Assembly: GCA_014163555.1 (NCBI GenBank)
Contig: JACJGO010000003.1
Coordinates: 186,001-250,000 of the forward strand
Direction: 5' to 3'
Origin: Flavisolibacter longurius
Lineage (GTDB): Bacteria > Bacteroidota > Bacteroidia > Chitinophagales > Chitinophagaceae
DNA: 64,000 nucleotides
In this document: one piece after another, positions 25,138 to 32,550 of the stretch
How positions within the stretch are numbered: the stretch's first letter is position 1
Layout of the letters: each line of letters starts with the position of its first letter
The notes under the pieces: model-generated
What the model was told of the DNA's origin: nothing
Database searches by the model: none
What the model saw: only the letters and a program-made list of their open reading frames with translations
Program-made: the position numbers and the translations under genes

Positions 25138-26571
25138 ATGGAGAAGACCACAGCTTCAGTTTGGAACAATTGCCTTGCTATCATCAAAGATATCGTGGAG
25201 TGGCAGCATTTCAAGACATGGTTTGAACCAATTAAACCCATCGCCTTAAAAGAGAATGTGCTTATCATTCAGGTGCCGAGCCAGTTTTTTTACGAGTACC
25301 TCGAAGAGCACTATGTGAACCTGCTGGCAAAAACACTGAAGCGGGAACTGGGCAAGGATGCCCGGCTGGAATACCGCATCATGGTGGATGGCGGAAACAA
25401 TTTCAACAAGCCGGTCACCGTTGACATGGCAGGCCATTCCTACAAAACCTTTGTGAACAACGAAATGGATTTTCCATTGGTCATTAATACGCCTATTAAA
25501 AATCCGTTTGTGATTCCGGGATTGAAGAAGATGCACATTGATCCGCAACTCAATCCTAATTATACATTCGAAAGTTATATTGAAGGCGACTGTAACCGCG
25601 TGGCCCGTCGTGCCGGTAAAACGGTTGCGGAAAAGCCGGGGGCTAACTCCTTTAATCCCCTCGTTGTCTATGGCGGTGTGGGTTTGGGAAAAACACACCT
25701 GGCGCAGGCCATCGGTAATGATGTCAAACGGCAGCATCCTTCCAAAGTGGTGTTGTATGTAAGCTCCGAAAAGTTCATCAACCAGTTTGTTGACCATAGC
25801 CGTAACAATGCCATCAACGACTTTATTCATTTTTACCAGTTGATTGATGTACTGATCATCGATGATGTACAGTTTTTCAGCCGCGCCGAAAAATCGCAGG
25901 ATGCCTTGTTTGCTATTTTTAATCACCTGCACCAGTCGGGCAAGCAACTGATCCTGACATCCGATAAGGCGCCCAAAGATTTGGAAGGTGTGCAGGAACG
26001 TTTGCTAAGCCGCTTCCGCTGGGGGCTCAGCGCCGACATTTCCATGCCGGATTATGAAACCCGCATTGAGATCCTGGAACAGAAGATGAAGAACGATGGC
26101 CTGGAAATGCCGAAGGAAGTGGTGAAGTACATTGCTTATAATATCAATAACAATATTCGTGAACTGGAAGGGGCCCTGATATCGTTGTTGGCACAATCTT
26201 CGCTAAACCGGAAGGAAATTGATCTAGACCTGGCGAAAAAAGTGTTACGGAATTTTGTAAAAACAGCCTCCAAGGAAATCACCATTGAAACCATTCAGAA
26301 AATGGTTTGCGAATACTATGAAGTCGCCTACGACAAATTGTTGCAGAAGACCCGTAAGCGGGAGATCGTGCAGGCGCGCCAGATTACAATGTACCTGGCA
26401 AAAGCCTTTACCAAAAATTCATTAAAGACCATCGGTGAACATTTTGGCGGCCGCGATCATACCACGGTCATTCACTCCTGTCAAACGGTAAAAGACCTGA
26501 TGGACACTGATCCATCGTTCCGTGACAGCGTGATGGAACTGCAGCAAAAGGTGCAACTGGCAGCGATGTAA
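25138..26571 (+). CDS. dnaA: chromosomal replication initiator DnaA
   Basis: A 477-residue initiator. Domain I (about 1-85) opens with VWNNCLAIIKDIVEWQHFKTWFEPI; domain II is short; domain III is the AAA+ ATPase with Walker A GGVGLGKT (179-186), Walker B VLIIDDVQF and the arginine-finger region LLSRFRWGL; domain IV has the DNA-binding signature TIGEHFGGRDHTTVIHSC. Length is typical. The ATG at 25138 starts the conserved domain I. It is transcribed alone: purQ diverges upstream and a 15-bp terminator follows. No dnaN is adjacent. Confidence 0.97.
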   Translation: MEKTTASVWNNCLAIIKDIVEWQHFKTWFEPIKPIALKENVLIIQVPSQFFYEYLEEHYVNLLAKTLKRELGKDARLEYRIMVDGGNNFNKPVTVDMAGHSYKTFVNNEMDFPLVINTPIKNPFVIPGLKKMHIDPQLNPNYTFESYIEGDCNRVARRAGKTVAEKPGANSFNPLVVYGGVGLGKTHLAQAIGNDVKRQHPSKVVLYVSSEKFINQFVDHSRNNAINDFIHFYQLIDVLIIDDVQFFSRAEKSQDALFAIFNHLHQSGKQLILTSDKAPKDLEGVQERLLSRFRWGLSADISMPDYETRIEILEQKMKNDGLEMPKEVVKYIAYNINNNIRELEGALISLLAQSSLNRKEIDLDLAKKVLRNFVKTASKEITIETIQKMVCEYYEVAYDKLLQKTRKREIVQARQITMYLAKAFTKNSLKTIGEHFGGRDHTTVIHSCQTVKDLMDTDPSFRDSVMELQQKVQLAAM

Positions 26572-26590
26572 CCCATCTTAGATATCAGGC

Positions 26591-26640
26591 AATCCCATTT
26601 TACAGAAAAACGCAAAAAACTGTAAAATGGGATTTCTTTT
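26591..26640 (+). terminator. intrinsic terminator of dnaA
   Basis: AATCCCATTTTACAG (26591-26605) pairs perfectly with 26620-26634 (15 bp, 14-base A-rich loop), followed by TCTTTTTTT. Confidence 0.9.
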
Positions 26641-26673
26641 TTTGGGATTTTCAAACCCATCTCCCTATTTTTG
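26641..26673 (+). promoter_or_regulatory. promoter of the tRNA-Ser gene
   Basis: TTTG at 26641-26644 and TATTTTTG at 26666-26673, spacer 21, match the -33/-7 consensus of the phylum. The tRNA starts 36 bases further on. Confidence 0.65.
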
Positions 26674-26709
26674 CCACCCCTGCGAAAGCAGGAAAAGCCA
26701 TTCAGGTTA

Positions 26710-26803
26710 GGTGAGGTGGATGAGTGGCTGAAATCAACGGTTTGCTAAACCGTCGTAGGGCCTTAAAGCTCTACCGAGGGTTCGAATCCCTCCCTCACCG
26801 CCA
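26710..26803 (+). tRNA. tRNA-Ser (anticodon GCU)
   Basis: The acceptor stem GGTGAGG (26710-26716) pairs with CCTCACC (26793-26799), then discriminator G and an encoded CCA (26801-26803). The anticodon stem-loop ACGGT-TTGCTAA-ACCGT gives GCT at positions 34-36, reading AGC/AGU. A long variable arm (about GTAGGGCC to GCTCTAC) marks it as class II, as for serine. The T arm GAGGGTTCGAATCCCTC is canonical. It has its own promoter and a terminator that begins at the CCA. Confidence 0.97.
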
Positions 26804-26840
26804 AAAAGCCTGTGCATCGCTGATGTACAGGCTTTTTCTT
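26803..26840 (+). terminator. intrinsic terminator of tRNA-Ser
   Basis: AAAAAGCCTGTGCATC and GATGTACAGGCTTTTT form a 16-bp stem with one G-T pair and a 3-base loop, then CTTTT. The first A is the last base of the tRNA CCA. Confidence 0.9.
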
Positions 26841-27216
26841 TTCATTTTAGCCAAGGAAATATTCCCGGATTTTTTTTTAGTGTAGACTGTGCGATCCGTT
26901 GCACGAAGCGAGAACTAACATTGATGGGTGATGATTTTGAACGGATGATTTTGAAATTCGAGTCGGCAGTTAATGTCAGACGTATGCAGTATTCCTATAC
27001 ATTTCTTCTGCCAACAAACACAGAGCAGGTGAGTACTACCGGAATCATGTTTTACATTTGGTAGGCACAGCAATGGTTCAGCGACCGGGGAAAGTTTTCG
27101 GAAGAGTATTCTATCCTATTCTATCGTTAATGAGTAGACGAAAATTATTGTCTTGTAAAAATGCTAAGCAGTTGTCGTGCCCTGCAAATTCTTAAAATGA
27201 TTAAAACTCACGAGTA
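26841..27216. other. intergenic region, no convincing gene (376 bases)
   Basis: Lies between tRNA-Ser and kduI. The only frame is 46 codons long (26924-27064, starting MGDDFERMILKFESA), with no binding site and no recognisable similarity; it may be chance or a remnant. I looked for a duplicated 3' end of the tRNA marking an integrated element and did not find one. Confidence 0.5.
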
Positions 27217-28047
27217 ATGGAAGTACGTTTTGAAAGCAGCCGGAAAGAAACCGCCGGAATGACAACAGCGGAATTGCGCAGTAATTTTTTAGTAGAACAA
27301 CTTATGGTGGATGACCAGGTAAAACTTGTGTACAGTCACTACGACCGTGTGATCATTGGCGGGGCAAAACCTGTAAACAGCCAATTATCCCTAGAAGCTC
27401 ATGCCGAGTTGCGGGCTGATTATTTCCTGGAACGTAGAGAGCTTGGTGTTATCAATGTGGGTGGTGAAGGTGTTGTAGAAGTGGATGGCGAAAATTTTAT
27501 ACTGGCCAAACTGGATTGTGTATATGCGGGTAAAGGCGTAAAATCAGTGCGCTTCAGCAGTAAGAACAGCGCAGATCCGGCGGTGTTTTATCTCTTGTCT
27601 GCACCGGCACATGCCAGCTATCCCACACGAAAACTAAGCAAGGAAGAAGCGCAGCCTTCTACCCTGGGCGATCAGAAAACCGCCAACCGTCGTAGCATCT
27701 ATAAATACATTCATGGCGAAGGCATTCAGAGTGCACAATTAGTGATGGGGTTAACTGTACTGGATGAGGGCAGTGTTTGGAACACGATGCCGGCCCATAC
27801 GCACAGCCGCCGCATGGAAGCTTATTTTTATTTTGATGTGCCGCAGGAGCAAAGGGTATTTCATTTTATGGGTGAGCCGCAGGAAACGCGGCATCTCCTG
27901 GTAGCCAATCATGAAGCTATCATTTCGCCACCATGGTCTATTCACTCCGGTTGTGGTACGTCAAACTATGGATTTATCTGGGGTATGGCCGGCGAGAATT
28001 ACACCTACACCGATATGGACCCGGCGCCACTGGCCGAACTGCGTTGA
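27217..28047 (+). CDS. kduI: 5-dehydro-4-deoxy-D-glucuronate isomerase
   Basis: A 276-residue cupin-type isomerase of pectin/uronate catabolism (4-deoxy-L-threo-5-hexosulose uronate to 3-deoxy-D-glycero-2,5-hexodiulosonate). Zinc-binding residues are in MPAHTHSRRMEAYFYFDV; FHFMGEPQETRHLLVANHEAIISPPWSIHSG and the C-terminal GENYTYTDMD are KduI signatures. Length is typical (278). No kduD, pectate lyase or SusCD pair is adjacent, so the gene stands alone. A terminator follows at 28087. Confidence 0.95.
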   Translation: MEVRFESSRKETAGMTTAELRSNFLVEQLMVDDQVKLVYSHYDRVIIGGAKPVNSQLSLEAHAELRADYFLERRELGVINVGGEGVVEVDGENFILAKLDCVYAGKGVKSVRFSSKNSADPAVFYLLSAPAHASYPTRKLSKEEAQPSTLGDQKTANRRSIYKYIHGEGIQSAQLVMGLTVLDEGSVWNTMPAHTHSRRMEAYFYFDVPQEQRVFHFMGEPQETRHLLVANHEAIISPPWSIHSGCGTSNYGFIWGMAGENYTYTDMDPAPLAELR

Positions 28048-28086
28048 GTGATCAAGGAGGAACAAGAATCATAAGAAATATGTAAG

Positions 28087-28120
28087 AAGTGCAGCCAACA
28101 AACGCTGCACTTTTTCTTTT
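28087..28120 (+). terminator. intrinsic terminator of kduI
   Basis: AAGTGCAGC (28087-28095) pairs with GCTGCACTT (28104-28112), 9 bp, 8-base loop, followed by TTTCTTTTTT. Confidence 0.9.
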
Positions 28121-28194
28121 TTACCCCTGCCAGTAACAGAAATAAATGCCATAGGAACGCCGAAACCCAGATCAGAAGCCGGTTATAGCGGGTG

Positions 28195-28210
28195 TGGTAT
28201 GATTTTTCCT
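28195..28210 (+). promoter_or_regulatory. sigma-54-like -24/-12 element
   Basis: TGGTATGATTTTTCCT: GG, eight bases, then TT, with TGG-A-TG in the -24 half. It lies 49 bases before the ATG at 28245. One of nine sites sharing the GG-N8-TT layout; this is a weaker member (TTCC rather than TTGC). Confidence 0.35.
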
Positions 28211-28230
28211 GCAACTATTTGTGCGCCTCA

Positions 28231-28246
28231 ATGAACGCTCGTTCAT
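28231..28246 (+). promoter_or_regulatory. TetR-type operator-like palindrome
   Basis: ATGAACG-CT-CGTTCAT, a perfect 7-2-7 palindrome that overlaps the start codon at 28245. The TGAACG-N2-CGTTCA pattern is a frequent TetR-family operator. No TetR gene is in the window. Confidence 0.45.
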
Positions 28247-28571
28247 GAAAAAAACCGGTGTCAATCAGGAACTGTTACACGTGTTGGTTAGTCTCTACAA
28301 TCAGTCTATCCAAACCTATTATTATTTCCCGGAGGTGATTTTTTGCGGCCGCCAGCGTATCGATCGGGAATGTTTTGAGGCATTGGTGGCTGCCGATTTT
28401 ATTACGGTTTACAAAGCGGATTCTTTTGGCCAATACTATCGCTTGAATAAAAAAGGAGAACAGTTTTTACTCAGGTTTTCGTTTCGTCGCCGGCACAGGC
28501 AAACGGACACTGTACTGGCAACAGGCCAGCGAACCTTCCCATTCAAGGAAATTTGTTCACCCCCTTGTTAA
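28245..28571 (+). CDS. hypothetical protein, 108 residues
   Basis: ATG 28245 follows an in-frame GTG at 28221 and is preferred as a normal start. The product is basic and soluble: NQELLHVLVSLYNQSIQTYYYFPEVIFCGRQRIDRECFEALVAADF looks like a winged-helix-like fold, followed by YYRLNKKGEQFLLRFSFRRRHR, reminiscent of a small DNA-binding protein, but I cannot assign a family. A palindrome covers its start and a -24/-12-like site lies upstream. The C-terminal part (TGQRTFPFKEICSPPC) is low in structure. It begins the accessory stretch. Confidence 0.6.
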   Translation: MKKTGVNQELLHVLVSLYNQSIQTYYYFPEVIFCGRQRIDRECFEALVAADFITVYKADSFGQYYRLNKKGEQFLLRFSFRRRHRQTDTVLATGQRTFPFKEICSPPC

Positions 28572-28617
28572 ATGCCCCCTTCTAAAATGGATTAAATAAA
28601 GGCAAGCCCCCGGGCAC

Positions 28618-28633
28618 TGGCATAACTTTTTTA
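28618..28633 (+). promoter_or_regulatory. sigma-54-like -24/-12 element
   Basis: TGGCATAACTTTTTTA: perfect TGGCA half and TT at the -12 spacing, but TTTT replaces TTGC. 39 bases before the small membrane protein start at 28658. Confidence 0.45.
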
Positions 28634-28657
28634 GCGGTTAAGGAAAATAAATTGATT

Positions 28658-28774
28658 ATGCCGAATTGGTTAAGAGCCCTGATAGCCGGGTATGGCGCAA
28701 GCAAATTGGGTGGCGGATGTTTAGGAACAATTATCGTTTTTGTATTGATCTACTGGTTGCTGGGCAGCTGTTAA
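28658..28774 (+). CDS. small membrane protein, 38 residues
   Basis: ATG 28658 with AAGGA about 15 bases upstream. The product is PNWLRALIAGYGASKLGGG followed by a single transmembrane segment CLGTIIVFVLIYWLLGSC. The glycine-rich turn before the helix and the short length recall conserved mini membrane proteins of Chitinophagaceae. It has a -24/-12-like site 39 bases upstream and a terminator downstream (28799). Function unknown. Confidence 0.7.
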   Translation: MPNWLRALIAGYGASKLGGGCLGTIIVFVLIYWLLGSC

Positions 28775-28798
28775 CAGTAGTGTGTCTGTAAAGGAGCA

Positions 28799-28825
28799 AA
28801 TCAGGCATCGCTGCCTGGTTTTTCT
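28799..28825 (+). terminator. intrinsic terminator of the 38-residue gene
   Basis: AATCAGGCA (28799-28807) pairs with TGCCTGGTT (28812-28820), one G-T pair, 4-base loop, then TTTCTTTT. Confidence 0.8.
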
Positions 28826-28844
28826 TTTGCTGATGCTATTATGA

Positions 28845-29324
28845 CTAAGCTTCCTGTACCGGCATTTGCGAAGGATCGAAGGCGCCTTTGCGCAGGCTAA
28901 TGCCATACTCCAGGAAAGCTTTCAGGCAGGCCAGGAAATTTGCCCAGCCTTCGGTATTGCTTTTCAGCCAGCGGATGCCATCATCTGTGGCTGCTTTTTC
29001 TCCTTCCGTGATGGTGACAAAGGTTACCGTTTCCGAAACAGGTTGTAAGGTAATGGTTACAGTTGTTTCTGACCCATCTGTATCGTTCCAGGTAAATATG
29101 ATCTCTTTGTCATCCATCACCTTTATGACCTGCACTGGAAAAGAGCCTTCCATTTCAGGAAAGGACCAATGCACGGTTTTTCCTTCTTCCATCCGGTTAC
29201 TGCCATGCGAAATAAAATAATTGGACATCTGTACCGGGTCAACGATGGCTTCAAACACAACACGTACCTGTTTGGCTACACGTAGCGCCGTTTTAATTTG
29301 CAAGGGTGAAAGTGATTGGCTCAT
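28845..29324 (-). CDS. SRPBCC (AHSA1-like) domain protein
   Basis: A 159-residue START/SRPBCC-fold protein. VFEAIVDPVQMSNYFI, GKTVHWSFPE, VQVIKVMDDKEIIFTWND, TTVTITLQPVSETVTFVTITEGEK and GWANFLACLKAFLEYG are the consecutive elements of the AHSA1/activator-like family, which have a hydrophobic ligand pocket. Ligand and role are unknown; some are co-encoded with ArsR regulators, but none is here. Gene is isolated, convergent with the small membrane protein gene. Confidence 0.85.
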   Translation of the reverse strand: MSQSLSPLQIKTALRVAKQVRVVFEAIVDPVQMSNYFISHGSNRMEEGKTVHWSFPEMEGSFPVQVIKVMDDKEIIFTWNDTDGSETTVTITLQPVSETVTFVTITEGEKAATDDGIRWLKSNTEGWANFLACLKAFLEYGISLRKGAFDPSQMPVQEA

Positions 29325-29424
29325 GCAATTGGGTTTGGTCTAAAGATAAATGTTTCCGAATTCCATAAAAGAGAGAACTGAAACCGTTGCGCAACTTAGT
29401 GAAAAGAAAATGCTAACCGCGATT

Positions 29425-29432
29425 TAGCTTTG
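29425..29432 (+). promoter_or_regulatory. -7 promoter element of the MBL-fold gene
   Basis: TAGCTTTG matches TAnnTTTG and ends 3 bases before ATG 29436. It overlaps the upstream in-frame TTG at 29430, which therefore cannot be the start; the message would be nearly leaderless. Confidence 0.6.
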
Positions 29433-29435
29433 AAG

Positions 29436-30431
29436 ATGCAGCAATCCGATCATTTTAACGGAAGGATCTATTTAAATCCCGTGGCTACCGAAACGATGGT
29501 GAAAGGCGCTTTCTGGCGTTTGTTGCAGAAGTTTTTGCAAAAGCATCCCAACCGCGAACCTGCAAAAGCCCTGGGCCCATTTTCCGTCGACAAAACAACT
29601 TTGCAAGAAAGGCCGGATTCGCTGCTTCGTGTTACCTGGCTTGGACATTCATCGCTTTTGCTGGATGTGGATGGAAAACGTTTCCTTACCGATCCGTTGT
29701 GGTATCAACGGGCCTCTCCTTTTTCCAAACTGGGGCCCAAGCGCTTTTTTCCCAATCCGTTGCCGATTGATGACCTGCCACCTATTGATGCGATCCTGCT
29801 TTCCCATGATCATTACGATCACCTGGACAAGGGCAGTATTTTAAAACTGGCGGAAAAGAATATTCCCATCATCACCATGCTGGGTGTTGGTCAAAGGCTG
29901 CTTAAATGGGGTGTCAACAAAAGTCTTGTGACAGAACTCGACTGGTGGCAAGAACTGCAACTGGGAGCACACACCATTACAGCCGCCCCGGCCCGCCATT
30001 TTTCCGGCCGTTGGCTGGGCGACCGGTTTACTACGCTATGGGGTTCCTTTGCAATCCGTGGTCCCCAACACAATATTTATTTCGGAGCCGATTCGGGTTA
30101 TTATGAGGGTTTTGCTACCATTGGAAATAAACTGGGACCTTTTGACCTGGCAATGCTGGAGATTGGTGCCTATAATGAAGAATGGGAAACAATCCACATG
30201 GGGCCGGAAAATGCAGTGCAGGCTACGTTGGATCTAAAAGCAACCTGCCTGCTACCGATTCACTGGGGTACATTCAACCTGGCCTTTCATTCTTGGACAG
30301 AACCGGTGGAAAGATTGCTTCAGGCTGCTGAAAAAGGAGGCGTACCACTGGTACTGCCCAAACCCGGGGAAACGGTTACTGTCAACGGCGAAGCCGTAAA
30401 CAGTGCCTGGTGGCAGGCGTATTCGAAATAA
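29436..30431 (+). CDS. metallo-beta-lactamase-fold hydrolase, NAPE-PLD-like
   Basis: A 331-residue soluble zinc hydrolase. TWLGHSSLLLDVDGKRFLTDPLW opens the fold; SHDHYDHLD is the HxHxDH metal motif, APARHFSGR the next histidine, FGADSGYY the bridging aspartate and LPIHWGTFNLAFH the last histidine. The arrangement, including GPKRFFPNPLPIDDLPPIDAILLSHDH, is that of the N-acylphosphatidylethanolamine phospholipase D-like branch, so a lipid substrate is plausible. No signal peptide. It is a single gene with a promoter box almost touching its ATG. Confidence 0.88.
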   Translation: MQQSDHFNGRIYLNPVATETMVKGAFWRLLQKFLQKHPNREPAKALGPFSVDKTTLQERPDSLLRVTWLGHSSLLLDVDGKRFLTDPLWYQRASPFSKLGPKRFFPNPLPIDDLPPIDAILLSHDHYDHLDKGSILKLAEKNIPIITMLGVGQRLLKWGVNKSLVTELDWWQELQLGAHTITAAPARHFSGRWLGDRFTTLWGSFAIRGPQHNIYFGADSGYYEGFATIGNKLGPFDLAMLEIGAYNEEWETIHMGPENAVQATLDLKATCLLPIHWGTFNLAFHSWTEPVERLLQAAEKGGVPLVLPKPGETVTVNGEAVNSAWWQAYSK

Positions 30432-30516
30432 TTCCAGTTTCTGAATTTTCTGCATTTTTCTTTTTCTGTGTAATTAGATAAGCGATTTTCCCCTGATTTC
30501 TAAACAGCACTGTTTT

Positions 30517-30532
30517 AGGAACGCCGCTTGCT
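30517..30532 (+). promoter_or_regulatory. sigma-54-like promoter, best match in the window
   Basis: AGGAACGCCGCTTGCT agrees with TGGCACGNNNNTTGCW except for two positions in the -24 half, and has the exact GG-N10-GC spacing. 33 bases before the histone H1-like gene. Confidence 0.55.
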
Positions 30533-30550
30533 GCACTGATAAGAAAAGCA

Positions 30551-30925
30551 ATGGCAACAGCAACAAAGAAAAATGCAACCGCTAAAAAAGGAGCAACGAA
30601 AAAAGCTTCGGCGAAGAAAAGCACTGCACGCAAAACTGCGGCAAAGAAAGGCGCCACAAAAAAGACGGTGGCTAAAAAAAGCACAACCCGCCGATCGGCA
30701 GCGAAAAAATCCACAGCAAAAAAGACGTCGGCTAAAAAAACAGCTTCTAAAAAAGCTGCAACAAAAAAAGGAAGCAGCCAGAAGAACAAACTGGGTGTAA
30801 AAAATTCGCTTGTCAACAACATCAATGCGCATAAAAAACGCGGCGATTCAAAAAGCAAAAAGAAATCGACGGTCAGCAAAAAATCTTATAAAAAGATGGA
30901 ACAGAATTGGGGCAACAAGAAATAG
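30551..30925 (+). CDS. histone H1-like Lys/Ala-rich DNA-binding protein
   Basis: A 124-residue, very basic protein. Residues 5-80 are repeats of AKK, TKK, SAKK and TARKT type, like the C-terminal tail of histone H1 and the bacterial AlgP/Hc1 proteins, which bind and compact DNA. The C-terminal part (GVKNSLVNNINAHKKRGDSKSKKKSTVSKKSYKKMEQNW) is a conserved-looking tail. Codon use varies between repeats, so it is not a recent DNA expansion. It is preceded by the best sigma-54-like site in the window and followed by small hydrophilic genes, suggesting a role in stationary phase or stress. Confidence 0.8.
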   Translation: MATATKKNATAKKGATKKASAKKSTARKTAAKKGATKKTVAKKSTTRRSAAKKSTAKKTSAKKTASKKAATKKGSSQKNKLGVKNSLVNNINAHKKRGDSKSKKKSTVSKKSYKKMEQNWGNKK

Positions 30926-30949
30926 TTTCTTTATTTAAAAACAAAGCAT

Positions 30950-31162
30950 ATGGACAACAGACAGAAAGAACAGCAACCGGCTCAGCAGCAAAATGACGCA
31001 GGCCAAAACCCAACCTTAAAAGAGGCCGGTACTTCGGTTCCGGATTATGGAAACGTAATGGGTGGTGCTTCGGATGAAACGGTACGGCAGGGAGGCGAGG
31101 AATCACGCCATGAAAACGAACGCCGTTCCGGTGGTGACAATGACACGTTGGGTAATCCCTAA
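30950..31162 (+). CDS. small hydrophilic protein, 70 residues
   Basis: A protein with no hydrophobic core: DNRQKEQQPAQQQNDAGQ at the start, then GGASDETVRQGGEESRHENERRSGGDNDTLGNP. Rich in Q, N, G, E, R and D; predicted disordered, in the manner of hydrophilins. It follows the histone-like gene by 24 bases and ends at a strong bidirectional terminator, so the two probably form a transcription unit. No family recognised. Confidence 0.65.
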   Translation: MDNRQKEQQPAQQQNDAGQNPTLKEAGTSVPDYGNVMGGASDETVRQGGEESRHENERRSGGDNDTLGNP

Positions 31163-31167
31163 ATAAC

Positions 31168-31213
31168 AAAAGGACCAAAGCCGGAACCCTGTGTTCCCAG
31201 CTTTGGTCCTTTT
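31168..31213. terminator. bidirectional intrinsic terminator
   Basis: AAAAGGACCAAAGC (31168-31181) pairs perfectly with 31200-31213; an inner GGAAC/GTTCC stem continues it. A and T tracts flank it, serving the 70-residue gene and the convergent gene at 31232. Confidence 0.93.
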
Positions 31214-31231
31214 CCATTTTCTTCTTTTTAT

Positions 31232-31513
31232 TTATTCAGTAGGATTGTTCATAATCTGTTGGGCAATCTGTTTTTTCAGGTTCTTTTCATTGATGTCTCC
31301 CGGTGAGGTAATATCGTACAGAGGCACGACCGTAGCCGTGTGGTTGTGTAAAATGGTGAAATGTTCACCCACAATTTTCTGCAATTCCGGATCATCAATA
31401 AATACGGAATAAACATTAAAAAACGGCACAGCCGTCATGCTTGTATCAATGGTTTCCACTTTGTAATGCACTACGTATCCTTTGCCATCGAACGGAACTT
31501 TAATCTTCTTCAT
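31232..31513 (-). CDS. hypothetical protein, 93 residues
   Basis: A soluble protein: KKIKVPFDGKGYVVHYKVETIDTSMTAVPFFNVYSVFIDDPELQKIVGEHFTILHN and a charged end EKNLKKQIAQQIMNN. It has mixed alpha/beta character and no family I recognise. ATG 31513 is preferred because GGGAG precedes it; an in-frame ATG at 31537 would add eight residues. It diverges from the secreted protein gene at 31647. Confidence 0.6.
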   Translation of the reverse strand: MKKIKVPFDGKGYVVHYKVETIDTSMTAVPFFNVYSVFIDDPELQKIVGEHFTILHNHTATVVPLYDITSPGDINEKNLKKQIAQQIMNNPTE

Positions 31514-31603
31514 GGATTGTTTCTTTCTCCCAAACATGAAAATTTTATACCGCTGTTTTTGACGGTAAAATATCTTTTGATAAAATGCAATTCATCGTTA
31601 TAG

Positions 31604-31619
31604 TGGCAGCACATTTGTA
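31604..31619 (+). promoter_or_regulatory. sigma-54-like -24/-12 element
   Basis: TGGCAGCACATTTGTA: perfect TGGCA, exact spacing, TTGT in place of TTGC. 42 bases before ATG 31647. Confidence 0.5.
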
Positions 31620-31646
31620 GCTATTAAATACAATAAAAATGTGTGT

Positions 31647-32201
31647 ATGAAAAGGATTGTGTTCGCCATCTTGGTTGTGATGATGGGGGCTGTAGCGGCA
31701 GAGGCTCAAACGACAAAAAAGGCTAAGAAATCTGCGCAGCAAAAAACAACAACGAAAAAAGAAAATTCACCCCAACCGGGGAATACAGATACGGTTACAT
31801 TTCGGTCTTCTGGTACGTACCAGGCTTATGGCGCCGGCCGGTTTACCATTGCCGACCCGGTAGTAAATATCTTCCGGCAACGAGCAAACGATGCGCCTGT
31901 GTCGTTTAATGGAAAAGACATTGTTGGCATGCCCGGAAGTACATATGGTATCGCCAACGGACGCATCCTGTTGCGCAATACTACGGCAACAACGCCGGGA
32001 ACAAACTATGGCAGCGGCGCTGTGGGAACAGGGACCACACTATTGGGTGTGGGCACAAGTGAAAACGCCATTTCCGTAAATGGGAAAAGTCCATATGCCG
32101 GTCCCTGGCTTTGGGGTGGAAAGCTTCCTAGCCAAAACCTGGCGCCTTTTCTTCCGGATTCTTCGAGGATACGTCGACAACCAAGAATCGCGTCATTTTG
32201 A
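31647..32201 (+). CDS. secreted hypothetical protein, 184 residues
   Basis: ATG 31647 begins a signal peptide (KRIVFAILVVMMGAVAAEAQ), followed by a Lys-rich segment TTKKAKKSAQQKTTTKK and a globular or glycine/threonine-rich domain (FRSSGTYQAYGAGRFTIADPVVNIFRQRAND, ANGRILLRNTTATTPGTNYGSG). No family recognised; likely periplasmic or surface. The frame has a GTG two codons upstream, rejected. A -24/-12-like site lies 42 bases before the start. Confidence 0.65.
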   Translation: MKRIVFAILVVMMGAVAAEAQTTKKAKKSAQQKTTTKKENSPQPGNTDTVTFRSSGTYQAYGAGRFTIADPVVNIFRQRANDAPVSFNGKDIVGMPGSTYGIANGRILLRNTTATTPGTNYGSGAVGTGTTLLGVGTSENAISVNGKSPYAGPWLWGGKLPSQNLAPFLPDSSRIRRQPRIASF

Positions 32202-32235
32202 ATGTTAATTACTATTTTATACAAATACCTGAAAA

Positions 32236-32424
32236 ATGAAAAAAGATCAAAAAAACAGGTCCGGAAGCCGGAGCAATGATAACAATCGTTCTGAAAATAC
32301 AGGGAATCGCAAGCAGGTAAGTCAGCCCGGTGCGCCAAACAAAAGCAACCGGCAGACAAAAGGCGACGATGAACGCGGACCTGTTAATGAAAGGGATACC
32401 AAACGCGGTCCAAACAGCGTCTAG
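32236..32424 (+). CDS. small hydrophilic protein, 62 residues
   Basis: KKDQKNRSGSRSNDNNRSENTGNRKQ at the start and TKGDDERGPVNERDTKRGPNSV at the end; almost no hydrophobic residues, so disordered and hydrophilin-like. It follows the secreted protein gene by 34 bases in the same direction and may share its transcript; no -24/-12 site of its own was found. Reality as a gene is supported by position and by similarity in style to the genes at 30950, 34808 and 35350, not by a known family. Confidence 0.5.
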   Translation: MKKDQKNRSGSRSNDNNRSENTGNRKQVSQPGAPNKSNRQTKGDDERGPVNERDTKRGPNSV

Positions 32425-32550
32425 GCAAGCGGGAAATCCTATTTGTAAATAGTGAGTTCGATAACGGTGCATATTGCATTGTACTCGTGTTGGCTATCGA
32501 TACGTCTGTTTGATACAGTGAGGAAACGGCATTAGGAACAATTCGTCCTG

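Noticed and set aside
26924-27064. 46-codon frame downstream of tRNA-Ser
   Set aside because: No ribosome-binding site, no recognisable motif, and chance frames of this size are common.
26710-27216. tRNA-Ser as an integration site of a genomic island
   Set aside because: No duplicated 3' tRNA segment, integrase or phage gene is visible downstream.
30551-30800. CRISPR-like or satellite repeat from the AAA-rich tract
   Set aside because: The repetition is explained by Lys/Ala codons of the H1-like protein; units vary at codon level and there are no spacers.
30910-30925. Possible -24/-12 element before the 70-residue gene at 30950
   Set aside because: GGGGCA is present at the right distance but no TT follows at the -12 spacing, and the gene can be read from the promoter at 30517.
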